From: Candidatus Rifleibacteriota bacterium
GTDB taxonomy: Bacteria; UBP17; UBA6191; JACPRK01
DNA: 5,908 nucleotides
Direction: 5' to 3'
NCBI GenBank assembly: GCA_016213865.1
Contig: JACQZL010000148.1
Location: 1-5,908, forward strand
This document shows positions 1 to 5,475 of the stretch, in pieces. Position 1 is the stretch's first letter, and each line of letters begins with the position of its first letter. The translations under genes and the position numbers were made by a program. Under the pieces are notes generated by a model. The model was not told where the DNA came from. It saw only the letters and a program-made list of their open reading frames with translations, and ran no database searches.

Positions 1-32
1 CGTGGGACCACCTGCTAGACACGCACCCTGGA

Positions 33-707
33 TCATCGGGCCGGGCTGCAGTCGCGCGGCGTGCGGCCGACCACGAAGACGACGAGCTCCCGGGCCCCGG
101 CCGCGTGCAGCAGCCTGGCCGCGGCCGTCAGTGTGGCCCCGGTCGTGAAAACGTCGTCCACCAAGCCCACGCGGTGGCCTCGCACGGCCAGGGGGGCGTT
201 CAGCGCGAAGCTGTCCCGCACGTTGGTTCCGCGCTCGACCAGCGAGAGCGAGCGTTGCGGACGGGTCGGCCGGACCTTCCGGAGCACGTCGGCCCGCACG
301 GGGACACCCCACTCAGCCCCGAGGCCCCGCGCGATCTCGAGGGCCTGATTGAAGCCCCGCTTCCGCTCGGTGCCTCGCCAGCTCGGGATCGGAACCAGCA
401 GTCGGGGGCGCGGGACGCTGGGGGGCAGCCGCCGACCCAGGAGCCAGCCCAGGTGCCGAGCCAGTCCCTTGCGACCTCCGAACTTCATCTCATGAATGGC
501 GGCCCGGATCGGTCCCTCGTAAGACCCCAGCCAGCCCATCCAGGAAACGAACGGCACCTCCTCGCACCGGCCATACCGTTCGGCCTTGCGCCAGATCTCC
601 GCAAGACACTCCGGGCACAGGTACGGATCCCACGGTGCGGGCACCCCCTGGCAGACGACGCAGATCGGCGGGCAGATCAAGTTGAAAAGGGCTCCGAATG
701 GCCACAT
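33..707 (-). CDS. comF: ComF family phosphoribosyltransferase-like protein
   Basis: The 224-residue product has the two-part layout of ComF/GntX proteins. An N-terminal zinc-finger-like region carries C16-x2-C19 and C31-x2-C34, preceded by the typical hydrophobic opening LFNLICPPICVVC. A type I phosphoribosyltransferase fold follows, with the conserved RGFNQ at about 117-121, a Q-x-L...R...N segment at 151-162, and the PRPP-binding loop LVDDVFTTGAT at about 182-192. In transformable bacteria ComF is a cytoplasmic protein needed for uptake or handling of single-stranded DNA; in many other bacteria its role is unproven, so competence is only an inference here. I chose the ATG at 707 because it places the family's usual N-terminus at residue 1, with GGAAG 9 nt upstream as a modest ribosome site. 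The frame stays open upstream to 878, but that stretch translates a repeat and is probably not coding. No competence genes are visible nearby. Family call is firm; cellular role is uncertain. Confidence 0.92.
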   Translation of the reverse strand: MWPFGALFNLICPPICVVCQGVPAPWDPYLCPECLAEIWRKAERYGRCEEVPFVSWMGWLGSYEGPIRAAIHEMKFGGRKGLARHLGWLLGRRLPPSVPRPRLLVPIPSWRGTERKRGFNQALEIARGLGAEWGVPVRADVLRKVRPTRPQRSLSLVERGTNVRDSFALNAPLAVRGHRVGLVDDVFTTGATLTAAARLLHAAGARELVVFVVGRTPRDCSPAR

Positions 708-740
708 GCCCCCAGTCTTCCACGCAGCGGACCGTCCCCT

Positions 741-780
741 CGCTGAAATCCGCTGACACGCGCTGACACGCGCTGACACG
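741..780. repeat. Tandem 10-bp direct repeat upstream of comF (3 perfect units plus one degenerate)
   Basis: Three exact head-to-tail copies of CGCTGACACG occupy 751-780. A fourth degenerate copy (CGCTGAAATC, 7 of 10 bases the same) occupies 741-750. Read in the direction of comF the unit is CGTGTCAGCG, and the array ends about 33-43 nt before the chosen comF start. A 10-bp period is close to one helical turn, so each unit would present the same face to a binding protein. It could equally be a slippage-prone simple repeat with no function. Confidence 0.9.
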
Positions 781-804
781 GGGGGCGGGCTGGGCTCTCG
801 GTCC

Positions 805-843
805 CCGGGACTCGAGACTGGGTGGCCGGTGACAGAGTCCCGG
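805..843. repeat. 9-bp perfect inverted repeat within a degenerate 40-bp direct repeat
   Basis: CCGGGACTC at 805-813 is mirrored exactly by GAGTCCCGG at 835-843 across a 21-nt loop. The motif recurs as GGGACTCG at 847-854, paired with CGAGTCC at 884-890. Both GGGACTCG (807 and 847) and CGGTGAC (827 and 867) recur at exactly 40 bp spacing, so 807-886 looks like two diverged copies of a 40-bp unit. There is no T-run on either strand, so it is not a classical terminator. The gap between comF and the exported-protein gene holds nothing else I can identify. Confidence 0.6.
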
Positions 844-926
844 CTGGGGACTCGCAACCTCCCGATCGGTGACGGCAAGGCGCCGAGTCCAATTGGCCCC
901 GCGGCCCCAGGGTTGGCCTCAGGCCC

Positions 927-2243
927 TCACTTCAGCCCGTCCACGACACTCGAACCGAAGGCCGAGCCGCGCTTGTGCGCTTGGACATCCTGGGCCCATC
1001 CTCCGAGCACGCCGAAGGCGTCGGCGTGCGTCTTGATCGCAAACTTCAGATTGAGCGGGAGTGTGTACGTCTCGTAGGCCCGTCCCAGGTTGGCCGAGAC
1101 GAACTTGACGACCTCGGCGCCATGGCCCTTCTGTCGCAGTTGGGTCGCGATGAACGCCTCCGACCAGAAGTGGTAGAACCTCCGGTCATCCGAGGCGTCG
1201 CCCTCGGGATAGGGGAAGGTGTAGGTCTTGCCGGAGCCGCGGACGGCCTCCGAGAGCTCTTGCACCAGGAAGAAGTTGGCCGTGCAGCGGATCAACGGGA
1301 CCAAGTACGGGATCTGAGCCTCTCGCGAGGGCAGGAGCGGCAGGATCGTCTTGGCCAGGGTCCGGTGCTGGGTCGTGAAGACGCCGATGAGCTCCACGGC
1401 ACCGATCGGATCGCCCGCGACTTCCTGGGCAAGCTGCCAGAGGTCAGGGCCCCCGGCCGCTTCGCCCGGGTTCGCACGCGCCGTCTTCAAGCGCTGCAGT
1501 AAGGCTGTATGGAAGCGGTCCAGCCGATCGCCCATGGCCGGGTCCTTCAGTCGCTCCGTGGCGTGCCTGACGAAGATGGAGGCCGTCAGGTCCTGGATTC
1601 CCATCAGGTCCAGCGTGTCGCGGATGGCCTTTCCCCGCTCGCCGGGGAACTTCGAGACGAGGGTCGCCAGGACACGCGCCATGACGGGCGGCTTGCCCTG
1701 CGTCCGAGGCTCCTGCGGCTTGTCGAGGTAGGCGCGCTGGGAGAGCGCCATGTTCAGGTCCGAGAAGAGGCGCCTGGTCTCCAGCATCCGGAGCAGGTCC
1801 GGCGGGTCCGAGAGGATGTCGTTGTTGTAGATCGTGTCGAGCACCAGTGCCCCGTTGGCGGACGAGCGGCGCGCGTCGGGCGACGAGCGGTGCAGTGCGA
1901 TCGAGAAGTCGGTCACGGTGAGCCCCTCGCCCTTGCTGCCCAGTTCCTTGCGAAGGCCCTCGATCGTTTTCAGCATCAGCCGGACATTCTTGTCTTCCGA
2001 CATGTACTTGCCGTGCTCGGCGAAGTACCCCGTCTGGAAGGTCTTGAAGATCTCCGGGAGGCCCCCTTTCATCGCCGCCAGGTCCTCCGGGGCGAGCCTG
2101 CCCAGGGCCGTCAGGGCGCCGTCCAGCCGCGTGGCTTCGGCCCCGAGCTGCCGGTCGACCACCTCGAGGGCAGGCGTCAGGGCAAACACGGCGGTGCCGG
2201 TTGCCAACGCGAAACAGATGGTGAGAATGACGAAACGGAACAT
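927..2243 (-). CDS. Exported protein of unknown function
   Basis: I do not recognise this 438-residue protein. It begins with a clear Sec signal peptide: a basic residue at 3, a hydrophobic core at about 4-20, and a VFA cleavage site after residue 21. There is no lipobox, since the only cysteine in that region (C10) sits inside the hydrophobic core. The mature protein appears mostly alpha-helical, with many short amphipathic stretches, only one further cysteine (about 320), and no obvious membrane anchor. It therefore probably resides in the periplasm or outside the cell. The C-terminal part contains an aromatic/histidine-rich RFYHFWSEAF at about 355-364, followed by helical segments and a motif ending in HKRGSAFG. 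I see no recognisable catalytic triad or metal-binding set. The ATG at 2243 is chosen because it starts the signal peptide and has AAGGGAG 8 nt upstream; the open frame back to a GTG at 2315 adds a non-signal-like extension. It lies between pckA and comF without evident linkage to either. Confidence 0.85.
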   Translation of the reverse strand: MFRFVILTICFALATGTAVFALTPALEVVDRQLGAEATRLDGALTALGRLAPEDLAAMKGGLPEIFKTFQTGYFAEHGKYMSEDKNVRLMLKTIEGLRKELGSKGEGLTVTDFSIALHRSSPDARRSSANGALVLDTIYNNDILSDPPDLLRMLETRRLFSDLNMALSQRAYLDKPQEPRTQGKPPVMARVLATLVSKFPGERGKAIRDTLDLMGIQDLTASIFVRHATERLKDPAMGDRLDRFHTALLQRLKTARANPGEAAGGPDLWQLAQEVAGDPIGAVELIGVFTTQHRTLAKTILPLLPSREAQIPYLVPLIRCTANFFLVQELSEAVRGSGKTYTFPYPEGDASDDRRFYHFWSEAFIATQLRQKGHGAEVVKFVSANLGRAYETYTLPLNLKFAIKTHADAFGVLGGWAQDVQAHKRGSAFGSSVVDGLK

Positions 2244-2251
2244 GACGGGTA

Positions 2252-2258
2252 CTCCCTT
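2252..2258 (-). promoter_or_regulatory. Shine-Dalgarno of the exported-protein gene
   Basis: Read on the minus strand this is AAGGGAG, with 8 nt before the ATG at 2243. It decides in favour of this start over the in-frame GTG at 2315, because the signal peptide then begins at residue 1. Confidence 0.75.
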
Positions 2259-2363
2259 CACTCTCTCCACTACGAGGCGGCGACGCGGGAAGTTACAGGG
2301 CGGACATGCCGGCACCGACCCGTCCGGCGTGGATCATGCGCCCCTACGTCACGGACTGTGCGG

Positions 2364-2375
2364 CGACCGCGGTCG
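2364..2375. repeat. 12-bp perfect palindrome downstream of pckA
   Basis: CGACCGCGGTCG is self-complementary over all 12 bases. GTCAC (2348-2352) and GTGAC (2379-2383) form an outer pair around it. It lies 28 nt past the pckA stop, in the 159-nt gap before the exported-protein gene. No T-run follows on the minus strand. It could be a protein-binding site or a weak stem; in DNA this GC-rich, chance is possible. Confidence 0.4.
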
Positions 2376-2402
2376 AACGTGACCGGTGCCGGAAACGCCC
2401 GA

Positions 2403-4004
2403 CTAGACCCGCGGGCCGGCTTCTCGCACGCGTTGTCCCGCCGTTCCCTCGTACTGGCGGAAGTTGGCGGCGAAGAGGGCGGCGAGTTGGGCCGCCTTCT
2501 GATCGTAGCCCTTCGGATCGCGCCAGGTGCGGCGCGGCTCCAGCAGCTCCTCGGGTACGTCCGGACAAATGCGCGGGACCTCGAGCCCGAAGACCGGGTC
2601 GAGCCTGTACGAAACGTCGTCGAGCTTGCCCCCGAGGGCTGCACCGAGCATGGCTCTCGAGTGGGCGATCTTCATCCGCCGCCCGAGGCCGTGGGGCCCT
2701 CCCGTCCAGCCCGTGTTCAGCAGCCAGACGCGGGTCTTGCGGCTGTTGAGCCGGTCGCCCAGGAGCCGGGCGTAAACACCGGGAGCGAGCACCATGAAGG
2801 GAGCGCCGAAGCAAGTGCTGAAGGTCGCTTGCGGCTCGGTGACGCCGCGTTCTGTGCCGGCCACCTTTGCCGTGTAGCCGGAGAGGAAGTGGTACATCGC
2901 CTGGTCCGGGGTGAGCTTGGCGATCGGGGGCATCACGCCGAACGCGTCCGCCATCAGCATCACGAGGTCGCTCGGGTGGTCGCCAAGCCCCGTGCGCGAG
3001 GCGTTCGGGATGTAGTCGAGCGGATAGGCCCCGCGCGTGTTCTCGGTGATGCTGTCGTCGTTCAGATCGACCTCGCGGGTTTCGAGGTTCACCTTGACGT
3101 TCTCGAGCACGGTCCCGAAGCGGCGCGTCGCCTCGAAAATCTGAGGCTCGGCCTCGGCCGAGAGGCGGATCATCTTGGCGTAGCATCCACCCTCGAAGTT
3201 GAAGACGCCGTGGTTGCTCCAGCCGTGCTCGTCGTCGCCGATCAGCACGCGATGCGGGTCCGCGGAGAGCGTCGTCTTGCCCGTGCCGGAGAGACCAAAG
3301 AAGACCGCCGATTGACCGTCCGCCCCGATGTTGGCCGAGGCGTGCATCGAGAGCACTCCGCGAAGCGGCAAGAGGTAGTTGAGGACGCTGAAGATCGACT
3401 TCTTGATCTCGCCAGCGTAGCGCGTGCCTCCGATCAGGACCATCTTCTCGGCCAAGTTGAGGATGATGAAGGCCTCCGAATGAGTCCCGTCCCTGGCCGG
3501 GTCGGCCTTGAAGAAGGGGGCGCTGACAACGGTGAACTCGGGCTGGTGAGTCTGGATCGACGCGGGGCTGGCCTTGATGAACATGTGGCTCGCAAAAAGG
3601 CTCTGCCAGGCCGTCTCCGTGATGATGCGCAGCGGTAGGCGATACTCGGGGTCGGCCCCGGCATAGCAATCCTGAACGAACAGGTCGCAGTCCTCGAGCG
3701 AGGCCATCATCCGTTTGTGGAGCTGCTCGAAGCGGCCCGGGTCGAACGGATGATTGACCTTGCCCCAATCGACCTCACCTTCGCTGGACGGCTCCCGCAC
3801 CACGAACCGGTCGTCGGGGCTCCGGCCCGTGTGCGGGCCGGTGTGAACCACCAACGCCCCCCCGTGGGCGGCCACACCTTCGCTGCGTCGGATGGCCTCT
3901 TCGAAGAGCCAGGCTGTCGGCAGGTTCCAGTAGACTCGTCGAGGACTGAAGACATGGTACTTGTCCGTCAGTGGGGTCCGGGACAGATCGAGCAGGTTTG
4001 CCAT
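2403..4004 (-). CDS. pckA: Phosphoenolpyruvate carboxykinase (ATP)
   Basis: This 533-residue cytoplasmic enzyme matches the usual length of the ATP-dependent family (EC 4.1.1.49). It converts oxaloacetate and ATP to phosphoenolpyruvate, CO2 and ADP, the entry step of gluconeogenesis from TCA-cycle carbon. Visible motifs in order are: RSPDDRF (about 61-67, substrate arginine); YAGEIKKS (196-203) with the metal-binding lysine; MHASAN (H221, metal ligand); P-loop GLSGTGKTT (237-245); LIGDDEHGW (254-262) with the metal-binding aspartate; NFEGGCYAK; ENTRGAYPL (R324, phosphate-binding); and NTGWTGG before the adenine pocket segment RRMKIAHSRA. All expected catalytic residues are present, and the GTP-dependent family is excluded by these signatures. 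The ATG at 4004 is supported by GGAGG 5 nt upstream and by normal length; a TTG at 4061 would add 19 atypical residues. Neighbours are metabolically unrelated. A weak promoter and a small palindrome in the leader are listed separately. Confidence 0.98.
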   Translation of the reverse strand: MANLLDLSRTPLTDKYHVFSPRRVYWNLPTAWLFEEAIRRSEGVAAHGGALVVHTGPHTGRSPDDRFVVREPSSEGEVDWGKVNHPFDPGRFEQLHKRMMASLEDCDLFVQDCYAGADPEYRLPLRIITETAWQSLFASHMFIKASPASIQTHQPEFTVVSAPFFKADPARDGTHSEAFIILNLAEKMVLIGGTRYAGEIKKSIFSVLNYLLPLRGVLSMHASANIGADGQSAVFFGLSGTGKTTLSADPHRVLIGDDEHGWSNHGVFNFEGGCYAKMIRLSAEAEPQIFEATRRFGTVLENVKVNLETREVDLNDDSITENTRGAYPLDYIPNASRTGLGDHPSDLVMLMADAFGVMPPIAKLTPDQAMYHFLSGYTAKVAGTERGVTEPQATFSTCFGAPFMVLAPGVYARLLGDRLNSRKTRVWLLNTGWTGGPHGLGRRMKIAHSRAMLGAALGGKLDDVSYRLDPVFGLEVPRICPDVPEELLEPRRTWRDPKGYDQKAAQLAALFAANFRQYEGTAGQRVREAGPRV

Positions 4005-4009
4005 CGCTC

Positions 4010-4014
4010 CCTCC
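4010..4014 (-). promoter_or_regulatory. Shine-Dalgarno of pckA
   Basis: GGAGG on the minus strand, within TGGAGGGAG, lies 5 nt before the ATG at 4004. It fixes this start rather than the in-frame TTG at 4061. Confidence 0.8.
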
Positions 4015-4032
4015 AGATCGAAGCCGCTGACA

Positions 4033-4069
4033 AAGGTACCTGTTACCCCCTCGGTTCGCAAACGGAACC
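4033..4069 (-). promoter_or_regulatory. Possible weak promoter and operator-like palindrome in the pckA leader
   Basis: On the minus strand TTGCGA (4061-4056, four of six bases of a -35 box) is separated by 17 bp from TACCTT (4038-4033, three of six of a -10 box). This would start transcription about 22 nt before the ATG. The perfect inverted repeat GGTTC-N7-GAACC at 4053-4069 overlaps the putative -35, where a repressor might bind. The box matches are poor and the whole assignment is tentative. Confidence 0.22.
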
Positions 4070-4139
4070 AGGGTCACGGTTTTGCAGGCAGTACGAGGGG
4101 AGCCACGCGACTGGGCCCGAGTTAGGCCCCGCGCGTTGA

Positions 4140-4195
4140 GACTGTCGACTGTCAACTCTCGACTCGAGGCTTCGCCTCTGAGACTCTCGCAGAGC
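4140..4195. repeat. Heptanucleotide (period-7) repeat array
   Basis: On the plus strand consecutive 7-mers read GACTGTC (4140), GACTGTC (4147), AACTCTC (4154) and GACTCGA (4161). Two diverged units follow, and GACTCTC reappears at 4182, still exactly in phase. The array sits in the 217-nt gap between the CPBP gene and pckA. Similar heptamer arrays elsewhere are known as short tandemly repeated repetitive (STRR) sequences, described in cyanobacteria; this is a resemblance in form only. Confidence 0.7.
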
Positions 4196-4221
4196 ACTCG
4201 TCGGTTCGAGGCGGAGCCTCG
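4166..4221. repeat. Pair of GAGGC-N3-GCCTC palindromes after the CPBP gene stop
   Basis: GAGGC-TTC-GCCTC at 4166-4178 and the longer CGAGGC-GGA-GCCTCG at 4207-4221 are both short hairpins with three-base loops. Their cores lie 42 bp apart, a multiple of seven, and the leading TCGAGGC is identical. The second hairpin touches the TAG stop of the CPBP gene (4224-4222), so it could form at the 3' end of that mRNA. No T-run follows, so Rho-independent termination is not supported; an RNA-stabilising or REP-like role is possible. Confidence 0.6.
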
Positions 4222-5343
4222 CTAGGCTGTCAGGGAGTAGGCCGCCAGGTTGATCGCCACGTGGAGCAGCCACGGAGCCGCCAGCCGGCCTGTTGCCTGG
4301 TAGGCCCAGCCGTAGCCGGCCCCGGCGAGGAACGCCAGCAGCACGAAGGCCGGTCCTCTCGAGAAGTGGGCCAGGCCAAAGACCAAGGCGGCCCCCCCCA
4401 GCCCCAACCAGCAGCCCGGCCGCTCCCCCCAGCGGCCCACTGCCCATCGGACCAACGCTGTCTGCAGCAGGAGTCGGAAGAGGATCTCCTCACCGAGAGC
4501 GACTCGGAAGAGCTGCCGGAAGGCAGCATAGACCGTCTCTTCGAGAGGCTTCCACGTCGGGCGCCAGGCAACGAGCCCGCTGGTTGCGCCGAGGGGCCAG
4601 AGCAGGACGAGGAGGACAGCGCAGCCGACGGCCAGGACCTTCCAGTCCCGGGCGCTGGCTGTCAGCTCGCAGCCCACGTCCAGCCGCCGTACCAGGACGA
4701 CGTAGACGATCAGCAGGTCGAGCCAAACGAAGAGGCTGGCGTCGACGCCGAAGGGCCGCCCGTTTCGGTACCCGATGTCGACCAGGAGGCGCGCCCACCT
4801 GGAGCCCGCCAGACCCAGGAACAGAAGGGCCGTCAGGAGGTCCGGCCAGCAGACGGTGCAGGCCTCGCGGCAGGCCCGTGGCCCCAACCAGGTGACCGCG
4901 AAGGGAGCGCTCAGGAGGACCGTGGCGAAGGCGAAGGTCGTGAGGGGTTCGGCAAGGGGCCTCGCGAACCACGCCGCCATCCCTGCCAGATAGCCCGCGC
5001 CGGCCAGAACGGCGCCGATTGCCGCGCACTCCGGCGACCAGCGGGTGCGCGCGGCGGCGGCGGCCGGGCTCCAGCACAGCAAGAGACCCACGGCGAGCGG
5101 CCCCAGCACCGCCGCGGCCTGATAGACCATGCGAACCTGGATCGCACCGTCTTGGCGGGCCAGGACGAAGACGCATACCACGGCGAAGACGGCGACCAGC
5201 AGGTGCAGGCTCGCCCCCCGGAGCCTCCCGCCGTCTTCGGTGGTGTTGACGGGCCCACGACCTGCCGCACCGCCCCTCTCGGGCCGTGGCTGCAGGCTGG
5301 AGGCTGCAGGCGACAGGTCAGCACGCCCGGGGTCTGGCCTCAA
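4222..5343 (-). CDS. CPBP family intramembrane glutamic endopeptidase (start uncertain)
   Basis: The product (up to 373 residues) is a polytopic membrane protein with about ten hydrophobic segments. Its C-terminal third carries the three CPBP/Rce1-type (Abi) motifs: GEEILFR (E285, E286, R290), FGLAHF (H326) and LLHVAIN (H361, N365). These glutamates and histidines form the active site in characterised relatives, which cleave substrates within the membrane or act in prenyl-protein processing, bacteriocin self-immunity or protein secretion; the substrate here is unknown. The start is a problem. The only in-frame start upstream of the first membrane segment (about 46-61) is TTG at 5343, yet that codon lies inside one heptamer repeat and codons 10-19 lie inside another. 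Downstream options are GTG at 5181 (inside the first membrane segment) or ATG at 5130 (302 residues, losing that segment). A CTG at 5208 just before the membrane segment is another, unusual, possibility. The family call is strong, the 5' end is not. Confidence 0.85.
   Translation of the reverse strand: MRPDPGRADLSPAASSLQPRPERGGAAGRGPVNTTEDGGRLRGASLHLLVAVFAVVCVFVLARQDGAIQVRMVYQAAAVLGPLAVGLLLCWSPAAAAARTRWSPECAAIGAVLAGAGYLAGMAAWFARPLAEPLTTFAFATVLLSAPFAVTWLGPRACREACTVCWPDLLTALLFLGLAGSRWARLLVDIGYRNGRPFGVDASLFVWLDLLIVYVVLVRRLDVGCELTASARDWKVLAVGCAVLLVLLWPLGATSGLVAWRPTWKPLEETVYAAFRQLFRVALGEEILFRLLLQTALVRWAVGRWGERPGCWLGLGGAALVFGLAHFSRGPAFVLLAFLAGAGYGWAYQATGRLAAPWLLHVAINLAAYSLTA
5288..5317. repeat. Heptanucleotide array, minus-strand unit CCTNNNG
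   Basis: On the minus strand the units read CCTGTCG, CCTGCAG, CCTCCAG and CCTGCAG, followed by CC, with an exact period of 7. It overlaps the extreme 5' part of the open frame of the CPBP gene, which makes those codons doubtful as real protein. Confidence 0.7.
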
Positions 5344-5372
5344 GCCTCGCGCCTCAAGTCCCGAGCCTCGGC
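5338..5372. repeat. Heptanucleotide array, plus-strand unit CCTCNNG
   Basis: Five consecutive plus-strand 7-mers read CCTCAAG, CCTCGCG, CCTCAAG, TCCCGAG and CCTCGGC. The unit has the same CCTNNNG form as the array at 5288-5317 but on the opposite strand, so the two arrays face each other across about 20 bp. The TTG start proposed for the CPBP gene (5343) falls inside it. Confidence 0.7.
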
Positions 5373-5390
5373 CAGCCGCAAAGGCCCTTT

Positions 5391-5427
5391 CCCCACCCTC
5401 CCCCGGAGGGGGAGTGCAGGGGTGGGG
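5391..5427. repeat. REP-like GC-rich hairpin between the pilin and CPBP genes
   Basis: CCCCACC (5391-5397) pairs with GGTGGGG (5421-5427). Directly inside, CTCCCCC (5398-5404) pairs with GGGGGAG (5408-5414) around a GGA loop, leaving a one-sided 6-nt bulge. This gives 14 base pairs in total. It resembles the CCCTCTCCC/GGGAGAGGG-type extragenic palindromes dispersed in many GC-rich genomes. It lies about 50 nt past the pilin stop, so it may mark that transcript's 3' end, but there is no T-run. Confidence 0.65.
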
Positions 5428-5475
5428 GGAATTCGGGTTGACCCGTCCAGCGCGACGGCCGTTGCAAGCCTGGCC

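Noticed and set aside
741..780. Short CRISPR-like array
   Set aside because: The 10-bp units abut with no spacers, so this is a tandem repeat, not a CRISPR.
708..878. Extended comF start adding 57 residues
   Set aside because: The extension translates the 10-bp tandem repeat and other low-complexity DNA, while the ComF family begins at about the ATG at 707.
915..925. GGCCT-C-AGGCC palindrome just past the exported-protein stop as an intrinsic terminator
   Set aside because: Five base pairs with a one-base loop cannot form a stable hairpin, and no T-run follows.
1509..3638. Long plus-strand open frame (709 codons) antisense to the exported-protein gene and pckA
   Set aside because: It runs antisense to a certain pckA and across the gap between two genes; its translation is rich in Arg, Glu, Gly and Val with no motif. 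Long antisense frames are expected in high-GC coding DNA.
2344..3768. Minus-strand 474-codon frame overlapping pckA
   Set aside because: It is an out-of-frame reading of pckA; the product is Arg/Pro/Gly-rich and shows no domain.
4005..4061. Extended pckA start at TTG 4061
   Set aside because: The ATG at 4004 has GGAGG at 5 nt spacing and gives the family's usual length and N-terminus.
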